A stretch of 60,302 bases of DNA from STC-54 sp964504665 (GTDB taxonomy: Bacteria > Patescibacteriota > Microgenomatia > Daviesbacterales > UBA10151). The stretch is taken from NCBI GenBank assembly GCA_964504665.1, contig CAZDEH010000005.1, positions 1 to 60,302 on the forward strand, in the 5' to 3' direction. The notes beneath the pieces were generated by a model. That model made no database searches, was not told where the DNA came from, and saw nothing but the letters and a program-made list of their open reading frames with translations. Positions 41,110 to 49,822 of the stretch are shown here, in pieces (the first letter of the stretch is position 1; every line of letters starts with the position of its first letter). A program made the position numbers and the translations under genes.

Positions 41110-41622
41110 ATGAATATTGTGATTGAGTCTGAAAGACTGATGCTTGCACCAATTACCAGAGAATTTGCCGAGCAAATCTTCAGGGAATTTACAGAAAATA
41201 TAACTACATACATGTATCCTAAATCTCCTAGTAAAATTAAAGAAACTTATGAATTTATCGATAAGGCTATCAAAAATATGGAGGAGAACAAAGAATTACA
41301 AATGGTGGTTCTTGATAAATCTACTAAGGAATTTTTGGGATGTGTTGGATTACATAGTATCAATACAAAAACACCAGAGCTGGGTATTTGGATTAAGAAA
41401 GGGGCTCATGGTAAAAAATATGGGAGGGAAGCCGTTGCTACTATAGCTGATTGGGCAAAAAATAATTTGACATTTAAATACCTAAAATATCCTGTTGATA
41501 AAAACAATATTACCAGTCGTAAGATCCCTGAGTTTTTAGGAGGAGTTATTGAGGCAGAATATAAACAAACTACTCCTTATGGAAAACAGTTAGATGAGGT
41601 TGAGTATAGGATATATAAATAA
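41110..41622 (+). CDS. GNAT-family N-acetyltransferase (RimJ/RimL-like)
   Basis: A 170-residue acetyltransferase using acetyl-CoA. The RimJ/RimL pattern is visible: IESERLMLAPITREFAEQIF at the start, KEFLGCVGLHSI, PELGIWIKKGAHGKKYGREAV as the acetyl-CoA loop, and the DKNNITSRKIPEFLGG helix. The substrate could be a ribosomal N-terminus or a small amine. It has its own promoter and stands alone between the hydrogenase locus and a convergent methyltransferase. Confidence 0.85.
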   Translation: MNIVIESERLMLAPITREFAEQIFREFTENITTYMYPKSPSKIKETYEFIDKAIKNMEENKELQMVVLDKSTKEFLGCVGLHSINTKTPELGIWIKKGAHGKKYGREAVATIADWAKNNLTFKYLKYPVDKNNITSRKIPEFLGGVIEAEYKQTTPYGKQLDEVEYRIYK

Positions 41623-41635
41623 TATAAATAAAAAA

Positions 41636-42661
41636 TTATTTTACTAACACAATTGTTGGATTTTGACCCAATAAGCCTATCTTAAAAGTTTTAATATCAG
41701 GATTTTGTTTATACTTTTTAACAAATTTTATAAAAAGCTCAGGATTTGAAATTAGAACACATATAATTCCATCAGGTTTTAGAATCCTTATATATTCACT
41801 AATTGTCCCCTCGTAAAGCTTAATGATACTTTGGATTTCTATCTGTTTACCCCAAGGAAGATTGGAAACTGCAGCATCAAATTGCTGGTTAGACCACTTA
41901 GTTGATGTAGCATTTAGATGTTTAACTTTTTCTTCTCTATCATATCCCAGGTTAGCTAAATTTTTTCTGGTAATAATTACACTTTTTGGATCAATATCTC
42001 CACCACAAACTTGATTTCCCATTAATAAACTTTCAGCAAGTACTGTCCCGCTACCACAAAAATTGTCTACTATTTTTAAATTTATCTTTCCATCAGTTGC
42101 AAGATAAACCATGGCAGCTGCGATGGTTGGTTTAAGAGAGCCTTCTTTGGAAATAGTTTTATATAATCTGTGCTGCAAGCTTTCTTTAGTTAATCTCACT
42201 GATATATAAACGATGTTTCTATCTATAAATATTCTGATGTCTAAGTTTGTATGATCTAATTCTGTAAAACTCCAATTATATTTTTTATAAATACTTTTAG
42301 AAAGTATTTTAACTAAATCTGATGCAACAAAATTTTTAACTCCCACAATACCTGTAGTAATAGAAAAATTATTAGAAGCAATTTCCCTATATTGATCAAG
42401 CTCTTTTTTGATCTTATTAAAATCAATTTTATCTATTTCTAAGATGAGTTTATCTAAAGTCTCAACAGTAGGAATAGCTTGAATAATTAGTCCTAAATCG
42501 TCAACGGTTCTAAGTTCTGTAAGCTTCTCAAAAGTGGCATTACTTTCAAAGATTATTCTTTTATCCCCAACTTCAATAATTTGGGCGTCAAAGATTTTTG
42601 AACTTATTTCTTTTTCAGAAACAAATTCTAAACCCTTAGTTGTATAGGCAATAAATTTCAT
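41636..42661 (-). CDS. THUMP-domain RNA methyltransferase
   Basis: A 341-residue AdoMet-dependent methyltransferase of the TrmN/Trm14/RlmL type. The N-terminal THUMP-like region (about 1-160) has TTKGLEFVSEKEI and FSITTGIVGVKNFVASDLVKIL. The Rossmann domain has LKPTIAAAMVYLA, IVDNFCGSGTVLAESLLMG and the active-site motif SNLPWGKQI (NPPY-like). It should make N2-methylguanosine in tRNA or rRNA. The exact target is not decidable here. Confidence 0.85.
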   Translation of the reverse strand: MKFIAYTTKGLEFVSEKEISSKIFDAQIIEVGDKRIIFESNATFEKLTELRTVDDLGLIIQAIPTVETLDKLILEIDKIDFNKIKKELDQYREIASNNFSITTGIVGVKNFVASDLVKILSKSIYKKYNWSFTELDHTNLDIRIFIDRNIVYISVRLTKESLQHRLYKTISKEGSLKPTIAAAMVYLATDGKINLKIVDNFCGSGTVLAESLLMGNQVCGGDIDPKSVIITRKNLANLGYDREEKVKHLNATSTKWSNQQFDAAVSNLPWGKQIEIQSIIKLYEGTISEYIRILKPDGIICVLISNPELFIKFVKKYKQNPDIKTFKIGLLGQNPTIVLVK

Positions 42662-42713
42662 ACAAGAGGAATTCTACCAAAAAAAGTTAGGTTAGAGTTA
42701 TAGCAAACTATGT

Positions 42714-43634
42714 TTATTCTAAAACTGCCTTTGGGGTTAAGAGAGGGTGTTTTTTGATAGAAAAATATATTAATGTGCCTCCTAAAATTATTAGTAATGC
42801 TTGTAGCCCCATCTCCATGGACCAGACTTTGGTAATAAATATAGCTGATAATAAATTGGTGATGAGCGTTGAGGTAACTAAGACTGATGTAACTATAATA
42901 GCTGGGGCAAGTTTTAAAGCTCGGTACCAAATGCTAACATACCCTAGCAGTAAAATTGCTGATAGAATAATCCACAACCATTGAGTCTGATTAAAAAGTA
43001 TTATCTGACCAAATCCTGAGGGGTTACTAAAGAGCATGATAAATATCAAGATTAATGATCCAAAACCCATTCTGGCTGAAGTAACTAAATCGCTATCAAC
43101 TATACTTAACACTTTTTTGGCAATAACATTTTCTACTGCCCATAAAATTGTAGCCAGTAAAATTAACAGTTCCCCTGATGAAAATTTGAATCCTGTAAAG
43201 CCACCAATAAAAAGATTGCCACTAAAAAGTAAAATTATTGCTAAAAGCTGTAATTTTGATAATTTTTCTTTCAGTAATGGAAGCGCTAAAATTATTACCC
43301 AAAACACAAGCGTTTTTTGAATAATAGCAGCATTAATAGCTGGAATTTGTGATAAGCCTGTAAAAAATAGATAAAAAGGAAGAGATCCTCCGATAATACC
43401 AATTAAAAATAATTTGATAATTTGAGATTTATTCAATTTTTTTATCAACTTCCATTTTCCAGAAATTAAAATAAAACTAAGAATAAAAATTCCTACTAAA
43501 ACATTTTTAGTAGTAGTAAAAATAAGAGGATTTTTTACAGCTTCAACAGCAAATTTATTTAAAAATATTGATATTCCTGAAATAAAGGCTGTAATGAGAG
43601 CTAAATAAAAACCTTTTTGGAGACTTGATGACAT
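42714..43634 (-). CDS. EamA/DMT-family transporter
   Basis: A 306-residue integral membrane protein with ten predicted helices in two EamA repeats, the first from FYLALITAFISGISIFLNKFA and the second from LLILLATILWAVENVIAKK. Such proteins export or import metabolites such as amino acids and nucleotides. No substrate can be assigned. It follows the ferredoxin gene by seven bases on the same strand and may end the operon that begins with the synthetase fusion. Confidence 0.85.
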   Translation of the reverse strand: MSSSLQKGFYLALITAFISGISIFLNKFAVEAVKNPLIFTTTKNVLVGIFILSFILISGKWKLIKKLNKSQIIKLFLIGIIGGSLPFYLFFTGLSQIPAINAAIIQKTLVFWVIILALPLLKEKLSKLQLLAIILLFSGNLFIGGFTGFKFSSGELLILLATILWAVENVIAKKVLSIVDSDLVTSARMGFGSLILIFIMLFSNPSGFGQIILFNQTQWLWIILSAILLLGYVSIWYRALKLAPAIIVTSVLVTSTLITNLLSAIFITKVWSMEMGLQALLIILGGTLIYFSIKKHPLLTPKAVLE

Positions 43635-43641
43635 TTAATTT

Positions 43642-43893
43642 TTAAACAGGCCAAACTTGTTTTCCGGTCTCGGTATCAATCACAATAATTGCTTGTGTCG
43701 GACAAGCCTGGGCTGCTAATAATACATTTTCAGGAGTTTCAGTAGATCCTTCTTTAATGATGGCTTTTTTCTCCGGATCCAGTTCAAAAGTGACAGGGGA
43801 TACGCCAACGCAAGTGGCTGCCCCGATACAAATATTTCTTACAACTTTAATCTTATATTTCCCAATTTGAACTTCTTTATCCTGATTATCCAT
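43642..43893 (-). CDS. Small ferredoxin with three visible cluster cysteines
   Basis: An 83-residue ferredoxin. CIGAATCVGVSPVTFELD supplies two cysteines and LLAAQACPTQAIIVID a third. The position that would carry the second cysteine of a CxxCxxC motif is alanine, so a [3Fe-4S] cluster or a [4Fe-4S] cluster with a non-cysteine ligand is expected. It overlaps the PH-domain gene by one base. Its place in the oxidoreductase operon makes it the likely electron carrier between KorAB, the reductase module and hydrogenase. Confidence 0.85.
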   Translation of the reverse strand: MDNQDKEVQIGKYKIKVVRNICIGAATCVGVSPVTFELDPEKKAIIKEGSTETPENVLLAAQACPTQAIIVIDTETGKQVWPV

Positions 43894-44318
43894 TATTTTT
43901 TATGAAGATGCTGATAAATAATATCTTTTGTTTTAAAAGGGTCATCAACCCATTCTAATTCCATTTCCTCTTCTCCCTCAGGTGTATTCCCAGCAGAATC
44001 TAATGTAATTGTTCCAGTGTGAAGAAGTATTCTACCTAAAATTCCTTGTTCAACATGTACATCAGTTATCTTGGAATAAGAGAGGCTTTGAGTGGATTGA
44101 CCTATCAAACCTCTCTTAATAATTACCCTTTGATCAGTCACAATATATTTAATAGTAATTAAACGATAAATAGCTCTGAATATAAAATATAATCCCGCAA
44201 TGACAATGAGTAGAACAAAACCCCAAACTAGTTCCCAGATAAATTGGGCTTTGGAATAATTCATAACTTCAACAACCTTTTCACCAGGTGCCAAAAACTT
44301 TTCTAACGACTTATCCAT
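43893..44318 (-). CDS. Membrane protein with bacterial PH domain
   Basis: A 141-residue protein with MDKSLEKFLAPGEKVVEVMNYSKAQ at the start, a helical membrane hairpin (FIWELVWGFVLLIVIAGLYFIFRAI) and a bPH2/YdbT-like domain (KYIVTDQRVIIKRGLIGQSTQSLSYSKITDV). Function is unknown; the family often recruits proteins to membranes. The upstream ATG at 44348 is less likely because it would overlap korB. It lies in the oxidoreductase operon, possibly as a passenger. Confidence 0.8.
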   Translation of the reverse strand: MDKSLEKFLAPGEKVVEVMNYSKAQFIWELVWGFVLLIVIAGLYFIFRAIYRLITIKYIVTDQRVIIKRGLIGQSTQSLSYSKITDVHVEQGILGRILLHTGTITLDSAGNTPEGEEEMELEWVDDPFKTKDIIYQHLHKK

Positions 44319-44331
44319 TATTATTATTGTA

Positions 44332-45186
44332 TCATAGATATTTTTCAAATAACTCTTCTAAATCTCTATCTACAGAATTTTTTATTAAAGGTTTTTCTTT
44401 GAGCTGCGGAAGCTCCGATTCATAAGATAGTTTATTTTCCTTATAAAATATACCTAAGGGAATTTGTTTTAATCCCCATTCCAGAGATTTTTTGAATGCT
44501 TCTACTTTATCTGCCGGATTATATTTTTCATCAAGCTCATAACAATTTTCTTGAAAAAATTGATGAGAGTACTCTTTATTAAATGTCTGACATGGTTGCA
44601 AGACATCAATGATAGAAATACCCTGGTGTTCATTTGCTTTAATTATCAGCTCAGTTAGATTCGGAATATCTCCAGTATATCCACGGGCTACAAAAGTTGC
44701 TCCTGCTGCAATAGCCAAAGCTAACGGATTAATTGGATAATCTAAATTACCACCCGGAGTTGATTTGGTTTTAAAGCCAAGTGGAGAAGTAGGAGAAGTT
44801 TGACCAACAGTGAGTCCGTAAGCTGCGTTATCATGCAAGATAACAGTTATATTGTGATTGCGTCTACAAGCGTGAATAAAATGATTACCTCCTTCTGCCA
44901 GTGAGTCTCCATCACCTGTGAAAACAAAAACATTTAAGCGATGGTTGGCTATTTTTATGCCAGTTGCTACCGGAATTGGGCGACCATGTAACCCTTCGAC
45001 CGATGTTATTTTTGTATAATTTACAATATGCCCATGGCATCCAATTCCGGCAACTAAACAGGTATTAGTGTTATCCCAACCTTGTTTTACAGCAGCATTT
45101 TTAAAGGCTCCCCAAATCCCAAAATCTCCACAACCTGGACACCAGGTGGGAGAGCAGGGAGTAATTAAATCTTGTAAGTTACTCAT
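44332..45186 (-). CDS. korB: 2-oxoacid:ferredoxin oxidoreductase beta subunit
   Basis: The 284-residue thiamine-diphosphate subunit. It has TWCPGCGDFGIWGAFKNA at about residues 12-29, GDGDSLAEGGNHF with the GDG motif that binds magnesium, and DNAAYGLTVGQTSPTSP. It decarboxylates a 2-oxoacid and reduces ferredoxin, giving an acyl-CoA. The cysteines in CPGCG and further on (ACRRN, LQPCQTF) should ligate one [4Fe-4S] cluster. It overlaps korA by four bases. Pyruvate is the likely substrate given the neighbouring ppsA and acyl-CoA synthetase, but 2-oxoglutarate cannot be ruled out. Confidence 0.94.
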   Translation of the reverse strand: MSNLQDLITPCSPTWCPGCGDFGIWGAFKNAAVKQGWDNTNTCLVAGIGCHGHIVNYTKITSVEGLHGRPIPVATGIKIANHRLNVFVFTGDGDSLAEGGNHFIHACRRNHNITVILHDNAAYGLTVGQTSPTSPLGFKTKSTPGGNLDYPINPLALAIAAGATFVARGYTGDIPNLTELIIKANEHQGISIIDVLQPCQTFNKEYSHQFFQENCYELDEKYNPADKVEAFKKSLEWGLKQIPLGIFYKENKLSYESELPQLKEKPLIKNSVDRDLEELFEKYL

Positions 45187-46913
45187 TTTAATATATAACT
45201 AATTTTTTCCATTATTTCTTCAGGATAAATAGGACGTCCATCGTATTTCAATAGTTTATCAGAAATTTCGAGACCTGTTTTTTCTTTGATAAGTGAAGCT
45301 AATTGTCCGGTATAGTTGCATTCAATATTCAAAATATGTTCAGCTTTACTTAAGATTTCTGTAACTTCTGTTGCAGGAAAAGGACTTAGGTGTGTCAGGT
45401 GCAGGAAATTAACTTTTCCTGTAAAACCTTCCATTGCTTGTAAAATACTACCTTTATTACTTCCCCAGGAAACAATAGTAAGCTTTGCTTCAGGAGGACC
45501 AAATAACTGTTGGGTTGGTAATTCTTTTGCGTATGATTCAAGTTTGCTCATCCTTTTTTCCATGGAAGCTTTTCTATCAGCAATACTTTCTGATGAATAG
45601 CCTGTGGAGTCATGTTCATCTGAGTTGGCAATAAAGAAATTTCCTGTTCCCGGAATGGTTCTGACAGATATTCCATCATTTGAGGAAGCAAAACGATGAT
45701 AATCGGTAACTCTCTCCGTTGTAAATTTCCCCCGGGAGTATTTATATGATGAAATATTAAAAATTGGGAGACTTAGGTCTCCCTCGCAAATATTTTTGTC
45801 GACTAATAAAATTACCGGAGTCTGATATTTATCTGCTAAATTAAATGCTTCCATAGTAAGGTCGAAAGCTTCTTTAGCGTTTCCAGCTGCTAAAACGATT
45901 CTTGGAAAATCTCCCTGATGAGCACTTAGGACAAATTTTAAATCTCCCTGCTCGTTCCAAGTAGGTACACCTGTTGCCGGTCCCGGTCTCATCCCTTCAA
46001 TAATGACCAGNNNNNNNNNNGTTTCCGTATTTGCGGCAAGTCCGTAACCCTCACTCATCAGACAGAAACCCCCACCTGATGTGGCAACCATTGATCTGGC
46101 TCCGGCAAATGATGCACCAATGGCCATATTAATTGCAGCAATTTCATCTTCCGGTTGTTTGTAAATAAATCCATATTCTTCCTGATGTTCCGCTAAAACA
46201 GTTAGAATATTAGAAGTAGGGGTCATGGGATAAATTGCCGCAAATTGTAAACCGGCAGCAATTGCGCCTAAAGCAATTGCCTCATTTCCGTTGACAATCA
46301 TTTTTTGTTCCGTTTCTGCTAAAGGATTTAAAATAGAGAGAATTTTATCTTTAAAATTTTTCTGGGCAAAATCAAAACCAGCCTGAGCTACTTTTATGTT
46401 TGTTTGAGCAATTTCCTGATTTGAAAATTCTTCATTAATTAAGTTATGCAGAATTTCCAAATTTCCACCTAAGATAGCTATAGTTGATCCAAGAGCAACA
46501 GTATTGGTCATAATTTTATTACCGCCTATTGTTGCAACTATTTCAGATAAAGGCACAGGAAAAAGATTAACCTCAGGTGGTATTTTTGCAGTATCAAGTC
46601 CATCTGAACCATCAAAAAGAACACTTGAACCAGGAGCAAGTTCTTGTATATGTCTATCGATGGTGTCTTGATTTAAGGCAATCAATAAATTTATATTTTG
46701 TTGAGGAGACAGGACTGCATCTTTAGATATACATATTTGCATTATGTTGTGACCACCGCGGATTAAAGATGGATATTCAGTATAAGTGAAAATATTATAG
46801 CCTGAACGGGTAGCAACTTTTCCAAGCATCAAACCGGCTGATTTGATGCCTTGTCCGGCCTGACCTCCAATGCTAATAGTTAAAATTTGCATTTTAGGAA
46901 TAGAATTTATCAT
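45183..46913 (-). CDS. korA: 2-oxoacid:ferredoxin oxidoreductase, fused gamma-alpha subunit
   Basis: A fused chain of about 574-576 residues. The gamma part (about 1-200) has ISIGGQAGQGIKSAGLML and YTEYPSLIRGGHNI. The alpha part from about residue 210 has NEAIALGAIAAGLQFAAIYPMTPTS, EDEIAAINMAIGASFAGARSMVATSGGGF and EGMRPGPATGVPT. A 10-N gap interrupts at ATGACCAG-side 46011-46020 (protein TE-gap-LVIIEG). Relatives read TETPLV there, so the true gap may be only four bases, which keeps the frame. It overlaps the synthetase-fusion gene by 20 bases. Confidence 0.93.
   Translation of the reverse strand: MINSIPKMQILTISIGGQAGQGIKSAGLMLGKVATRSGYNIFTYTEYPSLIRGGHNIMQICISKDAVLSPQQNINLLIALNQDTIDRHIQELAPGSSVLFDGSDGLDTAKIPPEVNLFPVPLSEIVATIGGNKIMTNTVALGSTIAILGGNLEILHNLINEEFSNQEIAQTNIKVAQAGFDFAQKNFKDKILSILNPLAETEQKMIVNGNEAIALGAIAAGLQFAAIYPMTPTSNILTVLAEHQEEYGFIYKQPEDEIAAINMAIGASFAGARSMVATSGGGFCLMSEGYGLAANTEXXXXLVIIEGMRPGPATGVPTWNEQGDLKFVLSAHQGDFPRIVLAAGNAKEAFDLTMEAFNLADKYQTPVILLVDKNICEGDLSLPIFNISSYKYSRGKFTTERVTDYHRFASSNDGISVRTIPGTGNFFIANSDEHDSTGYSSESIADRKASMEKRMSKLESYAKELPTQQLFGPPEAKLTIVSWGSNKGSILQAMEGFTGKVNFLHLTHLSPFPATEVTEILSKAEHILNIECNYTGQLASLIKEKTGLEISDKLLKYDGRPIYPEEIMEKISYILK
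46011..46020. other. Scaffold gap of 10 N
   Basis: Ten undefined bases inside korA. Both sides are in the same reading frame across the gap. The number of N is conventional, not measured. Confidence 1.
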
Positions 46914-49779
46914 AATATAGCTTTTCTGTATAGATATGGTCTTTTGGCACGTTCCGTGAAAGTAAAATATTGCTAGCCTCAGTAATCATCTGTTGATTAC
47001 CGCAAAGGTAGGCAGAACAGTCGCTCCCATCAGCAAGATCATGTTCTAAAAGTTTAGTGATAAAACCTGTATATCCCTGCCAGCTGTTATCAGGTTTCCA
47101 AACGGCAATTTTATATTTAAAATTTGGAAAATCTAAAGCAAGTTTTTGCAGGTAATCATCCCAGAATAAATCATATGGGTAACTTAAGCCAAAATAAAGA
47201 TTGATCGGGAGTGTGGTGTGGTGTTCTCTTAAGGCTGATTCTAGATGTGATCTTATGGGGGCCATGCCGGAACCGGTTCCTAAAAAGAGTAAACGCTCTG
47301 CCTTGTCTTCTAAATTTAGTATGAATGTTCCAAAAGGACCTAAAAATGTTATTTTTTCATTTACTTTTAAATTCTCAAAAAATATTGAGCCTAAACCACC
47401 CGGTTTAACATCAACCAGAAGACTAAATATATTTCTCCTGGGATTTTTTACAATAGAATAAGCATTAAAACGGTTTTCAGCTACCTTCACAGTTACATAT
47501 TGACCAGGTTTGAATAATAAAGGTTCTTTTGTTTCAAAGTCTAAAAAATGATAAGTACTAGCAATGATGACATGGTTTGAAACTTTAGCCGTTTGAAATT
47601 TTGGTGTAGTTATTAGTTCTTCTTTTTTTTTGGCAGAGAGCAATATTTTTGGATCTACTGCCCAGACATTTTCATGGGTCACAATGACCGGGTTAATTTC
47701 AATATCGGAAATTTCAGGGATACTGGTGGTTAGTTTACTTAACAAAAGCATGATGTTAGAAAGTTTTTCTAAAGGGTAAGGAAAATCTCCCCGGTAGCCT
47801 TTTAGAATTAATGATATTTTAGATTTTTCTATAAGTTGTTTTGACTGGAGCAAATTTATAGGTAAAAGATGAATATTCCGGTCAGCTATTAGTTCTGCCA
47901 TCGTTCCTCCTGCTCCAAATAGCAGTACTGGACCAAAAGTTGGATCATGTTTGATACCGATGATAACTTCAATGCCACCGATTATTTGTTTTTGGATCTG
48001 AATATCAACATTTTTTTGGTCCTCTGGATTTAACTTGGCAATATTTTGTTTTAAACTGTTCCAAGAGTTATGAAGATCTTCTGGATTTTGGATATTTGTG
48101 AGCACTCCTCCGATATCTTTTTTATGTAATAGGTTGGGTGAGGAAATTTTTAAGACAACAGGCCATCCTATTTGATCAGCAAAAGTTACAGCTTCTTCTA
48201 TGGTGGAGGCTATTATAGTTGGAGGCGTTGGAATTCCGACAAGAGATACAATTTGGTTTGCTTGTTGATTATCCAGAGCCGGTTGATTTTTGGCGAGTGA
48301 TTCACTCACAATTTCTTTAACTTGTGGTAAATTTTCTTGAGTATTAAATTCCTGTTCTGTTGTCACAGCTTCTTGAGTCATTAGCCACCTCTTATAACGC
48401 CACATCTCTCCCACGATAGAAACCGCTCTTTCCGGAAACCCGAAGGCCGGAATTTTATTAACAATTAGAATACGTTTTCCCTCTGTAACCATACTCCCAC
48501 CAATAAAAGAACAAAAAATTGGTTTTTGATATTTTTTTGATAAATTCCCAATTGCCTCAGCAGTTTCCTTGACCTGTGTCATGATCTGAGGAGTAAGAAT
48601 AATTATTAATGCGTCAACATCATTCCCTTGCAGAACAATTTCTATAGTTTCTGCAAATCTGTCTGCTAACGCATCACCCAGTACATCAATAGGATTATGG
48701 ATGCTGGCTGACTTTGGTAAAACTTGCGATAATTTTTCCCGAGTTTCGTCACTAAATTCAATTAACTGTAACTCTGCCTCATCTATGGCATCAGTGGCAA
48801 GTACCCCAGGTCCTCCGGCGTTAGAAATGATAGCGACTTTTGGTCCCAAAGGTATATTTTCAAAAGAAAAAGCCTGTGACAGATCAAAAAAGTCTTCCAA
48901 AGTTTCTGCGCGGATTATGCCTGCTTCTTTTAGAGCCTCTTCTAAGATATTATCTGCACCTGCAATTGCACCGGTGTGTGAGTGCATGGCCTCTGCAGCA
49001 GCCTTTGTTTTACCTGGTTTTAAAATAAAAATTGGATCTGTTTTTGAAATTCGTTTGGTAATTTCTAAAAATTTCGGTCCATCGGAGATTGATTCAAGAT
49101 ACATGCCAATTGGATGGGTACTCGATAAACCTTCTATTTGTTGGTTTTGGGTTGGATCCATAGATAGAGTTTCAAAATATTCCAGAGCATCATTTTCATT
49201 CACATCAGCTTTATTTCCCAGTGTGATAAACTCACTGAATCCGATTCCTGTGGTTTTAAACCAATCAAAAAGACTGGCAGCTATCGCCCCGGATTGAGAA
49301 ATAAAACGCAAATTTCCTGGCTGATTAACTAACTCTCCAAAAGTGGCGTTGATTGGGCATGAATTATTGATAAATCCTAAACAGTTTGGGCCCAGTAAAT
49401 TAATCCCGAATTTTTTGGCAATCTCTGTAAGGTCATTTTCCATCTTTAATCCTTCTGCTCCTGCTTCTTTAAAACCGGCGGCAACAGTTATCACATTTTT
49501 TACTCCTTTTTCTCCTATCTGGGTTAAAGCTTCAATATTTTTAGCTGCAGGAATAGCAATGATTGCCAAATCAGGGATCTCCGGAACGCTGGTAATATCT
49601 TTAAAACATTTGAGTCCTTGAACTGTTTCGCAGTTTGGATTTACAGGATAAATATTACCTGAAAACCTAGAATTTATGATATTTTGAAGGAGAATTGTTC
49701 CGACTTTATTTGGAGTGTCTGATGCACCAATTATTGCTACAGATTTAGGACAGAAAAGAGCAGATAAGTTTTTGGGCAT
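46894..49779 (-). CDS. Fusion: ADP-forming acyl-CoA (acetyl-CoA) synthetase + ferredoxin-NAD(P)+ reductase module
   Basis: A 961-residue single chain. Residues 1-about 460 are the alpha part of ADP-forming acetyl-CoA synthetase: CoA-binding SVAIIGASDTPNKVGTILL, LGPNCLGFIN, ISQSGAIAASLFDW and the phosphohistidine loop MHSHTGAIAGAD (His about 268). Residues about 495-705 are the ATP-grasp beta part: LKISSPNLLHKKDIGGV with its histidine, and LLFGAGGTMAELIADRN. From about 720 a flavin reductase follows: FKPGQYVTVKVAENRFNAYSIVKNP, FLGPFGTF, FLGTGSGMAPIRSHLESAL and YLCGNQQMITEASNILL. The two halves have continuous, clean coding sequence. Predicted work: acetyl-CoA + ADP + phosphate to acetate + ATP, and electron exchange between ferredoxin and NAD(P). 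The N-terminal FAD motif usually reads RxYS; here it is NAYS. Confidence 0.92.
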   Translation of the reverse strand: MPKNLSALFCPKSVAIIGASDTPNKVGTILLQNIINSRFSGNIYPVNPNCETVQGLKCFKDITSVPEIPDLAIIAIPAAKNIEALTQIGEKGVKNVITVAAGFKEAGAEGLKMENDLTEIAKKFGINLLGPNCLGFINNSCPINATFGELVNQPGNLRFISQSGAIAASLFDWFKTTGIGFSEFITLGNKADVNENDALEYFETLSMDPTQNQQIEGLSSTHPIGMYLESISDGPKFLEITKRISKTDPIFILKPGKTKAAAEAMHSHTGAIAGADNILEEALKEAGIIRAETLEDFFDLSQAFSFENIPLGPKVAIISNAGGPGVLATDAIDEAELQLIEFSDETREKLSQVLPKSASIHNPIDVLGDALADRFAETIEIVLQGNDVDALIIILTPQIMTQVKETAEAIGNLSKKYQKPIFCSFIGGSMVTEGKRILIVNKIPAFGFPERAVSIVGEMWRYKRWLMTQEAVTTEQEFNTQENLPQVKEIVSESLAKNQPALDNQQANQIVSLVGIPTPPTIIASTIEEAVTFADQIGWPVVLKISSPNLLHKKDIGGVLTNIQNPEDLHNSWNSLKQNIAKLNPEDQKNVDIQIQKQIIGGIEVIIGIKHDPTFGPVLLFGAGGTMAELIADRNIHLLPINLLQSKQLIEKSKISLILKGYRGDFPYPLEKLSNIMLLLSKLTTSIPEISDIEINPVIVTHENVWAVDPKILLSAKKKEELITTPKFQTAKVSNHVIIASTYHFLDFETKEPLLFKPGQYVTVKVAENRFNAYSIVKNPRRNIFSLLVDVKPGGLGSIFFENLKVNEKITFLGPFGTFILNLEDKAERLLFLGTGSGMAPIRSHLESALREHHTTLPINLYFGLSYPYDLFWDDYLQKLALDFPNFKYKIAVWKPDNSWQGYTGFITKLLEHDLADGSDCSAYLCGNQQMITEASNILLSRNVPKDHIYTEKLYYDKFYS

Positions 49780-49785
49780 AAATTT

Positions 49786-49815
49786 AGTTTAGCTGATTTA
49801 GATATTTTTAATCAA
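49786..49815 (-). promoter_or_regulatory. Promoter of the synthetase-reductase/kor operon
   Basis: On the minus strand: TTGATT (49810-49815), 18-bp spacer, TAAACT (49786-49791), then six bases and the ATG at 49779. The start site should fall at or next to the A of the ATG, so the mRNA would be leaderless. Confidence 0.6.
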
Positions 49816-49822
49816 GTGAAGA

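Noticed and set aside
46011..46020. Frameshift or pseudogene in korA at the N run
   Set aside because: Both sides of the gap are in frame and match the family directly on either side.
49786..49822. Transcriptional link of the SIMPL gene with the synthetase-reductase operon
   Set aside because: A full promoter motif lies between them, and the two have unrelated functions.
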